Below, one piece after another: positions 54,301-60,770 of a stretch of DNA of 64,000 bases (position 1 is its first letter; every line of letters starts with the position of its first letter). A model generated the notes under the pieces. It saw only the letters and a list, made by a program, of their open reading frames with translations. It was not told where the DNA came from and made no database searches. The DNA is taken from assembly GCF_052076145.1 (NCBI RefSeq), contig NZ_CP197246.1:5704001-5768000 (forward strand), written 5' to 3'. This DNA is from Kitasatospora sp052076145 (GTDB lineage: Bacteria; Actinomycetota; Actinomycetes; Streptomycetales; Streptomycetaceae). The position numbers were made by a program, and so were the translations under genes.

Positions 54301-55308
54301 CCTGCCGTGGAGAAGTACCTCCAGGACTCCCCGCACCTGGCCGAGTACCTGCGGCTCGGCCCGGAGCAGCTGGCGGCGATCCAGGGGCTCGGGATGCCCG
54401 ACGGCGCCTACCTGCGGCCCTCGCTGGTGCCCTACCACGCGGGGCAGCCGAATGCCGAGGGCGTCGGCAGCGCGCTGGTCGGCGGCCCGGACGCCCCGGA
54501 CCTGGTCGTCACGCCCGCGATGAACGGCTGCGCGTTCGTCATCAGCGGCGGGAGCGACGTCCACCAGCCCTTCACCGCCACGCACTTCCAGTCGCCCAAG
54601 TCCTTCCAGCCCGCCATGGAGCGGTTCATCCGCGACAACGCGGTCTCGGACTGGTTCGGCGACCAGGAGTACGCCCGGCAGACGCACCTGGAGCAGGGCC
54701 GGAGCTTCGACGTCACCAACTTCCTGTGGCGCAGCGGGCCGGGCCAGCCGTGGCACGTCGTCAGCCAGGAGATGAGCGGACCCGCCGACGGGCCGGACGG
54801 CAGCACGGTCGTGGAGCGGACCCAGAGCCGTCCGATCGACTTCGCCCCGCTGACGGAGGAGCAGAAGACCGGTCTGGTGCTGAGTCTGAAGGCCAAGTTC
54901 GACTGGGAGAAGACCTCGCACCGCGACATCGTCGACCTGGTCGGCAGGCTGCCGCAGGGCGAGCGCCGGACGGCCCTGGAGGCGCTGGCCCGGACCATGC
55001 GGGACGGCGTGGACCAGGACATGGCGCAGCTCCGCGCGGCGAGCAGCCGGCAGGAGCTGCTCGACGCCGCCGAGGCCGTCCGGGCCCGCCGGTCGGACGC
55101 CGACTTCCTGGGCCGGCTGAACGGGCTCAAGGACGACGTGGCCTTCGGCGCGGCGATGGACGCGGCCCTCGCCGTCGGCGCGGACCAGGCGGCGGCCAAG
55201 AAGATCGCGGGCGACGTCGAGCGGAACGGCCGCACGATCACGGAGCTGATCACCCGGCACCAGGAGATGGAGTGGCTGGACACCTTCCTGCGGGAGCAGG
55301 GTCTCTGA
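45394..55308 (+). CDS. Giant multidomain toxin-like protein (3304 residues), cassette 1
   Basis: Modules in order. Residues 1-300: CpnT-like helical domain (RWPEADEGELRDMAAEWRKA, hydrophobic helices to about 220). 410-700: Pro/Glu repeats. 885-1185: zinc-peptidase-like domain with HEFAH at 1054-1058 and a downstream acidic DEFEYFAQ (Glu1112/1114). 1240-1655 and 2183-2600: two copies of a Rossmann/methyltransferase-like domain (LLYLGAGADVEH, FLMDKDSWLKDW). 1845-1932: coiled coil. About 1940-2110: class I glutamine amidotransferase/peptidase C26 domain (Cys1949 in AVCGG, VNSTHW, His2069 and Glu2071 in GIQWHPE). 2690-2850: papain-fold deamidase (Cys2728, His2807, Asp2823). 2950-3304: region with NGC at Cys3046 and His3064. 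Probably a type VII secreted effector; domain identities from motifs only. No frameshift is seen. It is six bases after partner B. Targets are unknown. Confidence 0.75.
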   Translation: MAVELPEPLQWILLLLAGTRWPEADEGELRDMAAEWRKAADDLEHAARSSDSAVQRALDGQQGNAAEALGKHWAQFTTGKGTEQDPGYFPGTIQACRGMGDMLEGMANSAETAKIQIIAQLGILAFEIATAEAEAPFTAGASLLEIPAAIAIGREAVTVILKKLLQEALKHAIKMGVQMGAINLMAQTIELAEGHRKSIDVKELGQAVEGGAISGAIGNQLGKELGAVGGKVLPKGAMESLGGKVVHGAATGVGTDVLTQLAMTGKVDPHSLLGSGLSGGAGVGLHAGAKGLRDHFNGPPKFAPPHTEIGGSATAGEGGPASSTQHGAGPDLAGAGSGSRPDEGSASGAVGSSGSSASDRSTYHGPDGSSSEKGSSGGLTPFGSDRPSGAEPGAGGGGSGLGANRPSENTGSAAPLPHEAPAPGPVGDRPLGGGALPHEAPVSEPVAVRDGLSTPEPVAERPSGDSPQFVREAAPEPVASHDVPPAREPVIEQPVRGETVVPHEAPVSEPVAVRDGLSTPEPVAERPSGDSPQFVREAAPEPAGSHDVPPMGEPAVEQPVRGETVVPHEAPVSEPVAVRDGLSTPEPVAERPSGDSPQFVREAAPEPAGSHDVPPMGEPAVEQPVRGETVVPQERAPEPVAARDGLSTPEPAVEQPVRGETVVPQERAPEPVASHDVPPMREPVAERPVSGETVAQFQPTAGHETGSPGYEPSGATAGGGHTGSTPNLNLPGGAHLGNGGAMPSLGTTHIDAARPVAAPPRQAAAPADHQNPVPDNVVPPAADAPATPAGSAGQVSVPPQFGPVHSTGPVGTGGGGSRTAPRPEAAPRPESSVPQPRPEAHTEPRTEPGGSRFRTQEQRQRQQEREQRQHEFVTREPSTPETPVEPKRDVPTMGQEERLHTIGNLTPEGRRSLATDKEFVAELRRNSTPDEFAESAAHLLVQVDPRTEQGGAARHEAQQQLARLLRNPEVAERLLTNGVEVVVVPKDVRMTDVPAFGNLKGRGLGGDSGHGRTWDDVRGSGGRKVAITEENLLGEKTTIGKGGNYADGYSTTTHEFAHAVHKFGLSPEQKQQVHQSFEQKRAGDADRTAEWADGTRRDTSGRDRENYSSTDEFEYFAQATNAHLSTNHGSDPLTGQDRNNGSHWAGQHEQTLKPLLDHLYGSDPLAVHTGGRANPVDHTEAVSGVGDFFRMAEGQAHDTPAHETPVPPHEQPEHGQPEHGQSQREPGAEEQPSPPPQAVSMEHEALAKNGMDTPERLVARLDQRLGNDPAGHQRAEELLGDGREHGFDEVLSAYLDHEVHSEGTGELVWAVNNEASPETLKYLFGSGEHGPEVIKDLGNPPEWTDRREFGKWLVTLPVKDKYQTILGLNELNLEAGNRLLYLGAGADVEHPLMTTGAKDFTFVSKTPAEELKGSQDALKASLEKYAAPGHEVTLRTDESGVDHYSVTGPDGKSVLDVRVHNQDYSEYLGAHPDEKFGFLMDKDSWLKDWKDHDNGALIQDLAPHVDENGYWISGTSLPELDGPPRPGHPDAPFGNHPTELQGGNWSGGEPLHLRQRTDAPADEFVHGGQQEPNHGWDKLSYIVGDFHEGDRVGQDRFLEVVQEFRDMAEYLPDGPPDSAALRDKIMEWAGGRTDGFTPDPDAVRRVLDGADDFNEPAPPPPTRKDSLGRDNPVRVPEEQPAPPPPSAGERRTDPDTGRILPDEEKVRKVTDFLNNRPQGDPVQVGISYRTDGFSRGNPGGAYVSHDKASWEGAKPSEQLVAEGREPAAGQPDKPGLPRIEQDSLPPNSEGSAASPPARLDDPAAHLQDKDLLYIPGAANANDRQLEPKDEPKLKDHKRVVNPVPLEDRLTELRSDKERLEQLQSDLTAKKARVEQQGEGEPRETFNKKERNRLAAIPGELKKNEAESTKVAKEAEKARRVYDEHQQRASYELKLIDHARKTGMPILAVCGGSWRLGESYGATMGTFPKSEMDQHQADGWNLRHGMTTEPGTLLHGVINHGGPKDPSGAPVVSQVNSTHWAAVLEEQGLLTSGEGNSPLVISARASGTESASVEAFEGRHGAPVVGIQWHPEGNLPGMQGRNGIEARHPEDPLYQQEREQGRQADAIFEAMTQAGQSYRRRQNMVEDFKSTFEPQDYGAVEHPGLRSDTGGHDDEPSPPPPTPHDEDLPSPPPPTEGDISRAGDQKALEKAGLDLHNAPDALQERLEQKFPAPDAGAPDRVREALANGGGFDEVLSAHLGHELHSDGTGDLVNAMQNGASADTVKYLFGSGERTPEVDRQLGSHPSWVEPRELGRWAMGASMQGRNEPLVRLNEGLAQGEHGGGSLLYLGGDADIEHALFTTGTKDLTIVSTDPNVSDRTQFLESTGSVVREKLEKYAPGHTVTAEPIGTDGTHFSVRDAEGNSVMDVRYHAQTYDEFLHGSGADKKFDFLMEKDSWFGDWKPTHAEVVGSIGGALKDGGHWIGGFEPGLSAGTDRLFQDRTEEFTPDGPAHWGGQERLNVRQRVEDQGAPRQPGDDQGVLETWDKANMVLKGYPAVEGMSVGAFHEEVVQSVADYVLTSLPENQRHTGAVAGKLADWFEKAGNQRPDPAAIKEILDRADPYEDEPSPPPPGPDFQPGPVRPADHAPEDIGHVPPTGGRKRGRDEEPPTDGDEHAVAEPRPEVKRPRTRAYEDSPAVRESRGLRPPTAEQQDAVRQATGGERFPKPTPELLQAVNPHGRSLDGSSLHSCLEATDALRDTHYGRPRPSDVPLTGRPETDAAWTLLKRAEAPRSFGDGRTGIEALVRQVREGGPGTFSTVLLGRRGSEGHALALIHGEDGVLRWADPSTGSVRTLEEQPIPPRFGNGDHVWAATAGPAEEHVPGGEHDPDMFGADAPEFGALPPLPPAEHAALVHDLHQDPVATLQDRMISSDPVRGLRARHEGQLDENQIPMLLKWIEGREGPEPRPTTHWYVLTPDQGRETPDRTAFQMTPAVEKYLQDSPHLAEYLRLGPEQLAAIQGLGMPDGAYLRPSLVPYHAGQPNAEGVGSALVGGPDAPDLVVTPAMNGCAFVISGGSDVHQPFTATHFQSPKSFQPAMERFIRDNAVSDWFGDQEYARQTHLEQGRSFDVTNFLWRSGPGQPWHVVSQEMSGPADGPDGSTVVERTQSRPIDFAPLTEEQKTGLVLSLKAKFDWEKTSHRDIVDLVGRLPQGERRTALEALARTMRDGVDQDMAQLRAASSRQELLDAAEAVRARRSDADFLGRLNGLKDDVAFGAAMDAALAVGADQAAAKKIAGDVERNGRTITELITRHQEMEWLDTFLREQGL
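46702..47480 (+). repeat. 195-bp tandem repeats in the giant toxin gene
   Basis: Units of 195 bases (65 codons) start at 46702, 46897 and 47092, each opening with a HEAPVSEPVAVRDGLSTPEP-type sequence. The second and third units differ at only one base by eye. Shorter, degraded partial units (PVRGETVVPQ, ERAPEPVA) continue to about 47480. The encoded linker is rich in Pro, Glu and Val and is probably disordered. The near identity points to a recent slippage or unequal crossover event in frame. Confidence 0.9.
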
Positions 55309-55321
55309 CCTCCGCTCACCT

Positions 55322-55362
55322 CCGGGCCGTCGGTGCACACACCGGCGGCCCGGTCTGTTTTC
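55322..55362 (+). terminator. Terminator after the giant toxin gene
   Basis: Outer arms CCGGGCCG (55322-55329) and CGGCCCGG (55346-55353) plus an inner CGGTG/CACCG stem, with loop CACA, followed by TCTGTTTT. It starts 13 bases after the stop and separates cassette 1 from cassette 2. Confidence 0.85.
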
Positions 55363-55369
55363 CCGCCCT

Positions 55370-55563
55370 GGGCCGATTCGCTCAACCGCGACCGCCGTGT
55401 ACCGACGCGTAACCGACAACGGCTAATATGCCCGTCCCAGGTTGTCGGAGCTCTCATCGGATTCCGGCGTCCGGGTTCTCACCCGGGTCTGTTCCGCACC
55501 TCGCGCACGTATACGCTGCACGGTGCGGTGCACGGCAAGCTCATGGCCGATGAACTGCACTGA
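55370..55563 (+). pseudogene. 3' remnant of the RimJ/RimL-like GNAT gene
   Basis: From 55441 to the TGA at 55561 the frame encodes VVGALIGFRRPGSHPGLFRT and onward, matching the last 40 residues of the intact GNAT protein (38513-39082) at about 26 of 40 positions. Upstream, the DNA still aligns with the GNAT gene (CGACGCGTA, then TAATATGCCCGTCCCAGGTT against TAACATGCCGGTTCAGGTGG) but with a one-base insertion and in-frame stops, so the reading frame is broken. No start codon region or N-terminal two thirds remain. The remnant marks the left edge of duplicated cassette 2. Confidence 0.85.
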
Positions 55564-55683
55564 TGCCAGGTTTGCCGACGGGGAGGCGGAAGGCCGCACC
55601 CGCTCGGCAGAACGTATTCGGCAATGCGCGGGGAATGGTATTCGTACCCGACCTGACTCCGCGTCTTCCCGCATGGACAATTC

Positions 55684-55728
55684 CTCTGCCCGAAAGGGCA
55701 GAGCAGGTAGCCGCTCGGGCACCGAGCG
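55684..55728 (+). promoter_or_regulatory. Two hairpins just upstream of the cassette 2 WD40 gene
   Basis: CTCTGCCC-GAAA-GGGCAGAG (55684-55703) has an 8-bp stem and GNRA-type loop. The second is CGCTCGG-GCA-CCGAGCG (55712-55728). The GGAGGGGG ribosome binding site follows directly. Stem positions differ from the cassette 1 copy but pairing is kept, which argues for selection on structure. The preceding bases 55564-55683 contain no gene. Confidence 0.65.
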
Positions 55729-55743
55729 AAGGAGGGGGCCGGC

Positions 55744-57966
55744 ATGTCGGGCACGGACGAGCAGCAGTCAGGGGGGGCCAAGGCCCCGGGGATCCGGCTG
55801 AGCCTCGGTGGTGAGGCGCTGCCGGGCAGTCGTACGGAGCTGCTGCTCGGCGCCGACGGCGCCCTGCGGGTCGAGCGGCTCGACGCCGCCGGACACACTC
55901 AGCGTCAGGGCCGCGCCGATGCCGCACTCGTGGTGCGGGTGCTCGCCGCCGTCCGCGCGGCCGGGCCCGGCCTGACCGCCGCGCCCGCGGAGGCCACCCG
56001 CCGCCTGTACGTCACCGGCCTGCTGCCCGGCGGCGACACGGTCTGGGCGGACGGCACGTCAGCGCCGCTGCCCGAGGCCGCCCGGCTGCTGGACGAGCTC
56101 GCCGAGCTCGCCCTCGACCCGGCCAGGGTCGGGCAGTTGGCCGGTGTGGCAGCCAGGTTCGGCAGCCCCGAGCTGACCCCCGACACCCCGCAGGCCAAGG
56201 CCGTCATCGGCGCCCTCGAGGGCCGCCCGGTCTACGCCATCGCCGAGACCGGCCAGGGCTACGGGATCGCCGACCTCGGCACCCAGGAGTCGCTGGGCAG
56301 CTCCGGCCCCGCAGCCGGGCTGCTGCCCACCGCCGTCGCGCTCGGCGTGGCCGGCGAGAAGGAGCTGTTCGCCGTCGGCGCCGAGGACGGCTCCGTCCAG
56401 GTCTGGGACGCCGTCAGCGGCGTCCAGCTGCACGGCACCACGGGCGGCGAGGGCAGCCAGGTCGTCGCGGCCGGGGTCGTCCAGGGCGTGGAGCTGGCCT
56501 TCTCCGGCGGCGTCCAGGGCGAGGTCCGCGCCTGGCGTGCCGACGACGGCCGCCCGCTCGGCCTGCTCGACGTCGCCGGGAAGGGCGCGGCGGCACTCTG
56601 CTACGCGCACTGTGCCGAGCTGCACCTGCTGGCCGCCGCCGGGGACGACGCCATCGTCCGGGTCTGGGACGTCTCCTCCGGCGAGCGCCTGCACCTGCTG
56701 GTCGGCCACCGCGAGCGCGTCACCACCCTCGCCGTGCTCAGCCTCGGCGACCAGGCGCTGCTCGCCTCCGCCGGGCTCGACGGCGACATCCGGCTCTGGG
56801 ACCTCGCCACCGGCCAGCCGGTCGCCACCCTCACCGGACACTCCGCCACCATCACCGGCCTGGCCTTCCTCGAACTCGACGGCCGCCCGGTGCTGGCCTC
56901 CACCGCGCTCGACGGCACCTGTCGCACCTGGGACGTCTACGACGGCGCCGCCCTGCACGGCTGGCCCGCCGGCACCGCCTGGCTCACCGCCGTCGCCGCC
57001 CTGGAGCTCAACGGCACCGCCGTCGTGGTGACCGGCGACGAGCAGGGCCGGATCGCCCTCTGGCAGCCCGCCACCGGCAGCCCGCTCGGCACCCACGAGC
57101 TCGGCTCCGCCGTCAACGCACTGCTCGTCACCGAGATCGGCGGCCGCCCGGCGCTCGTCACCGGCCACGCCGACGGCACCGTCACGGTGCTGGACGCCGC
57201 CACCCGCGCCGACGTCTACCGCCTCGGCGCCGACGGCGGCCCCGTCACCTCGCTCGCGATCGCGGGCTCGGTGCTGGTCTGCGGCACCGCCGCCGGCGCC
57301 GTCCGCTGCCACGCCCTCGCCGACGGCACCCAGCTCTCGGTGCCCACCCCGCACACCGGCCCGGTCAGCGCCCTCGACTTCGCCGCCCAACTCCCCACCG
57401 GCGCACCGGCGGTGCTCGCCTCCGCCGGGCTCGACGGCACCGTCCGCATCCGGCAGGCCCTCGACGGCACGCCGCTGCTCCAGATCTCCGCCCACCCGCA
57501 GGGCGTGACGGCCATGACCCTCGGCGTGATCGAGGGCCACCGCCTGCTCGCCACCGCCGGGGCCGAGCGCACCGTACGCCTCTGGGACGCCACCAGCGGT
57601 GTCGCCGGGCCCGTGCTCGACGGCCTCCCGGCGCCGGCCGAGACGCTCAGCTTCGGCATGCTGACCGGAAAGCCCGTCGTGATCGCCGGAACCGCCGACG
57701 GCACCGTGCTGGTCTTCAGCGTCGTCGACGGCAGCCGGACAGCCACCCTCGCCGGCGGCGGAAGCGCCGTGCGGGCACTGGCCGTCCAGGACCTCGACGG
57801 TGAGGTGCTGCTCGCCGCCGGTGACGAGGCCTCGACGCTGCGGCTCTGGCACCTGGCGAGCGGCTCGCTGCTCAACGAGGCCGCGCTGGACCGCACCCCG
57901 CTGGCCATCGCCTTCGGCGAGGCCGGGCTGCACGTGGTCGGCGCCAACGGGTCGACCCTGCTCTGA
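55744..57966 (+). CDS. WD40 repeat protein, cassette 2
   Basis: 740 residues, collinear with the cassette 1 protein from end to end, with long identical runs (VQVWDAVSG, GRIALW, VLVCGTAAGAVRCHAL, VPTPHTGPV). The same non-WD N-terminal region (GIRLSLGGEALPGSRTELLL) precedes the propeller blades, and the C-terminus ends GLHVVGANGSTLL. There is no signal peptide. One paralog per cassette, always first, suggests each may serve its own large protein. The ATG at 55744 follows GGAGGGGG and the twin hairpins. Confidence 0.85.
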   Translation: MSGTDEQQSGGAKAPGIRLSLGGEALPGSRTELLLGADGALRVERLDAAGHTQRQGRADAALVVRVLAAVRAAGPGLTAAPAEATRRLYVTGLLPGGDTVWADGTSAPLPEAARLLDELAELALDPARVGQLAGVAARFGSPELTPDTPQAKAVIGALEGRPVYAIAETGQGYGIADLGTQESLGSSGPAAGLLPTAVALGVAGEKELFAVGAEDGSVQVWDAVSGVQLHGTTGGEGSQVVAAGVVQGVELAFSGGVQGEVRAWRADDGRPLGLLDVAGKGAAALCYAHCAELHLLAAAGDDAIVRVWDVSSGERLHLLVGHRERVTTLAVLSLGDQALLASAGLDGDIRLWDLATGQPVATLTGHSATITGLAFLELDGRPVLASTALDGTCRTWDVYDGAALHGWPAGTAWLTAVAALELNGTAVVVTGDEQGRIALWQPATGSPLGTHELGSAVNALLVTEIGGRPALVTGHADGTVTVLDAATRADVYRLGADGGPVTSLAIAGSVLVCGTAAGAVRCHALADGTQLSVPTPHTGPVSALDFAAQLPTGAPAVLASAGLDGTVRIRQALDGTPLLQISAHPQGVTAMTLGVIEGHRLLATAGAERTVRLWDATSGVAGPVLDGLPAPAETLSFGMLTGKPVVIAGTADGTVLVFSVVDGSRTATLAGGGSAVRALAVQDLDGEVLLAAGDEASTLRLWHLASGSLLNEAALDRTPLAIAFGEAGLHVVGANGSTLL

Positions 57967-58034
57967 CGCTGCCCGTCCGGTAGCGCCCGTCAGTCTGACT
58001 TTCTGTCTGTCAATCGTCCAAGGGGGAAGTGCGC

Positions 58035-58583
58035 GTGGCCAGTTCGTCGTTCCGTATCGACTTCGCAGAGGTCGAGGCGGCCTCCAAGTTGATCCACAAC
58101 ATGCTCGCCGACCTGGAGGAGCCTGCCAACCGCCTCGAAGCGGTGGTCAAGCAGGTGCAGAAGTCGGTCTACGGCACCGACCTGCTCGGCAAGTCGCTGA
58201 CCGGCGGCACCTCCTCCGTCGGCGGCGTGGGCGAGCACCAGGACCAGGTGCTCGCCGGTATCCGCGCCTACATCGCCAACACGACGGTGATGGCGCAGAA
58301 CCTGCAGCACATCGTCGACACGCACCGCAGCAACGACGACGAGCAGGCCACCGAGCTGCACGGCATCCTCAAGGACAACGGCACCCCGCAGACGCCCGGC
58401 GCCACGAGGACGGGGACCATCACCCCCGCCGTGACCGTCGGCGTTCCGGCGACCCCGGCAACTCCGCCGCAGACGCCGGACTTCACCCCGCCGCCCCCGC
58501 CGAAGCTGGACTACAACCCGCCGAAGCCGCCGCCGGTCGACCGGCCCCCGGTGGGTGGCGGACGCCACCCGCTCGAAACCTGA
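58035..58583 (+). CDS. WXG100-like helical protein, cassette 2 (small partner A)
   Basis: 182 residues. The helical part is strongly conserved with cassette 1 (EAVVKQVQKSVYG, LLGKSLTGG, SSVGGV), while the Pro/Thr-rich tail differs until the shared end RPPVGGG. I chose GTG 58035 over an in-frame GTG at 58029 because it matches the cassette 1 start (MA then two small residues, SF) and AGGGGGAAG lies upstream. The 124 bases between this gene and the next hold no other coding signal. Confidence 0.6.
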   Translation: MASSSFRIDFAEVEAASKLIHNMLADLEEPANRLEAVVKQVQKSVYGTDLLGKSLTGGTSSVGGVGEHQDQVLAGIRAYIANTTVMAQNLQHIVDTHRSNDDEQATELHGILKDNGTPQTPGATRTGTITPAVTVGVPATPATPPQTPDFTPPPPPKLDYNPPKPPPVDRPPVGGGRHPLET

Positions 58584-58707
58584 CCGATCCCTGGCCGTCC
58601 GGCCTGCCCCCGTACCCCCCTGTCGCCTGGTGATCCCGCGTCGCCGTCGACTGCCGAGCCGTCCCCGCAGACACCCGGCAGTCCGTCCGAGAAAGTGACT
58701 CGTCATC

Positions 58708-60711
58708 ATGATCGAGCTGCCGTCCGACCTCGCCGAGGTGCTCAAAACCGTTCAGAAGAACGAGAACGGCACGGACATCGTCTTCCCCAACGGCAACGAG
58801 GACGTGCTGGCCGACCTCGCCAGGGCCTGGGACGCCTGGAACTCTGTGGCGGAGAGCCGCATCCAGGCCATCATCGGCGCGGCCAAGCAGGCGATGGAGC
58901 ACATGTCGGGCCCCGCCGCCGACCAGTTCGAGCAGTACCTCCAGAAGTACGCGGGCCGGGACGACTCGCACGCCGCCACCACCCTGATCGCAGGCCAGGC
59001 GATGGCCGTCAACATGCACGGCTCCGCCCAGGCCGTGGCCGCCACCAAGACCGAGATGGTGCGCGAACTCACGTACGCGAAGACGTACATGGAGCAGAAC
59101 CCGGCGGGCAAGAAGGACGACATCGCCCAGTCCGCGGGTATCAAGGAGGCCGCCCAGACGTACCACACGTATGTCGGCCAGGTCGGCTCCGGCGTCGACA
59201 CGATGCTGCGTACGAGCGCCGGGCACGTCGAGGCGATGACGGGCTCCGGGAAGTCCTGCGCGCTGACCGGCGCGGGTGGTGGCAGCGGCCCCGGCGGCAC
59301 CGGCCCCAACGGCCTGGGTCTGGACAGTGCTCCGCCGCCCGGCTCCGGCGCGGGTGGTGACGGGGCCGGGGCCGGTGCCGGTGGTGATGGTGCCGGCGGT
59401 GCCGGCGGTGGCGCTGGTGGCGGTGCCGGTGGTGGCGCTGGTGGCGGTGCCGGTGGTGGCGCGGGCGGTGGCGCGGGCGGTCACGGCGCGCCCAAGATGC
59501 CGCACATGCCCTCGGCCAAGGCGCCCGACATCGGCGGCGGCGCGGGCGCGCACATGCCCAAGTTCAACCAGCCGAAGCTGACGCCGTACACCCCGCCCAA
59601 GGTGGGCATGCCGGACTTCGGCACCGGGATGGGCCCCGACGGCAAGCCGTTCTTCGGCAGCGTCGGGACCAAGCCCCCGAGCCTCAACCTGGCCGGTCTG
59701 GACGGCTTCGACCCGAGCATGGGTGGCGCGGGCGGCGGGCTGAGCCCGTTCGGCGGCGGCGGTGCCGGTGGCGGGATGGGCGGCCTCGGCGGCGGCCTGG
59801 GCGGTGGTGGTGGTGGCGCCGGTGGTGGCATGGGTCTGGGCGGTCTCGGGGCCGGTGGCCTCGGCGGCGCGCTCGGAGGCTCGCTCTCGGGCGCGGCCGG
59901 TGGGGCCGGCAGCCTGGCCGGCGCCAGTTCGGCCGCCGCACGGCTCGGCGCCCGCTCGGGCACTGCCGTCGGCGGCGGCGCAGCCGGTTCGGCGGCCGGG
60001 CGGCCCGGCGCGGCGGGCATGCACGCCCCCAGCGGCATGGGCGGGCGCGGCGGCGGCGGAAAGAGCGGCGGTAAGGGTGGCAACAAGTTCGTCCGCCCGA
60101 CTCGCTTCGGCACGGACGGCGAGGAGGACCTCGACCCGCTGGCCACCGACCGCGGCGTGATCGGCCAGGCCACCGAGGCCCAGCCCCGCGACCAGCAGTG
60201 GCACCGGATGCGGCAGCGCTGGATGGACGAGGCCCGCACGACCGAAGCCTCGGCCGCCCCCGTCGAGGAGGAGGCCGCACCCGCGACCGGCGCCGAGAAC
60301 CCGCTCGTCGCGCAGCTCGCCGGGGCAATGCTCGGCACGCCCGACGAGGCAGCCGAGGGGACGGCCGACGGCGCCGACTCCGGGGCCACCACGACGTCGG
60401 CTTCGGGCTCGGCGGGCGGCACGGTGTCGTCCGACTCGGGCTCGGGCTCGGGCTCGGGTTCGGGTTCGGGTTCTGGTTCGGGCTCGGGTGGGGACGACGA
60501 GGCGTACCTCGACCGGGCACGGTCGGTGTCCGCGCGGCGCGGGCGGCCCGACGAGGCCGCTTCCGGCACCACCTCCTCGGCCGCCTCCGGCGGCACGGCC
60601 CCGGCCGCACCGGCCGCCCCGGCCCCGATCCTCGAGGAGGGCGGGTACCAGGTGCCCAGCCCGTTCCTGCGGGCCGCCCTCGCGCGGCTCGCCACCGGGG
60701 GCGGCGCCTGA
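58708..60711 (+). CDS. PPE/CpnT-like N-terminal domain protein with glycine-rich body, cassette 2
   Basis: 667 residues. The N-terminal domain is nearly the same as in cassette 1 (MIELPSDLAEVLKTVQKNEN identical). The glycine-rich middle (GGAGGGAGGGAGGGAGGGAG type) is shorter and made of different repeats. The conserved KFVRPTRFGTDGEED, VIGQATEAQPRDQQWHRMRQ and C-terminal YQVPSPFLRAALARLA remain. A Ser-Gly run (GSGSGSGSGSGSGSGS) lies near residue 580. The conserved ends with a variable middle suggest that the termini bind fixed partners and the linker is free to vary. Confidence 0.65.
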   Translation: MIELPSDLAEVLKTVQKNENGTDIVFPNGNEDVLADLARAWDAWNSVAESRIQAIIGAAKQAMEHMSGPAADQFEQYLQKYAGRDDSHAATTLIAGQAMAVNMHGSAQAVAATKTEMVRELTYAKTYMEQNPAGKKDDIAQSAGIKEAAQTYHTYVGQVGSGVDTMLRTSAGHVEAMTGSGKSCALTGAGGGSGPGGTGPNGLGLDSAPPPGSGAGGDGAGAGAGGDGAGGAGGGAGGGAGGGAGGGAGGGAGGGAGGHGAPKMPHMPSAKAPDIGGGAGAHMPKFNQPKLTPYTPPKVGMPDFGTGMGPDGKPFFGSVGTKPPSLNLAGLDGFDPSMGGAGGGLSPFGGGGAGGGMGGLGGGLGGGGGGAGGGMGLGGLGAGGLGGALGGSLSGAAGGAGSLAGASSAAARLGARSGTAVGGGAAGSAAGRPGAAGMHAPSGMGGRGGGGKSGGKGGNKFVRPTRFGTDGEEDLDPLATDRGVIGQATEAQPRDQQWHRMRQRWMDEARTTEASAAPVEEEAAPATGAENPLVAQLAGAMLGTPDEAAEGTADGADSGATTTSASGSAGGTVSSDSGSGSGSGSGSGSGSGSGGDDEAYLDRARSVSARRGRPDEAASGTTSSAASGGTAPAAPAAPAPILEEGGYQVPSPFLRAALARLATGGGA

Positions 60712-60770
60712 CGGCCGCTCGCTCCTCCTGAGACCCGCACGCCCCCTTTCGCACTGAACGAGGACTTCCC

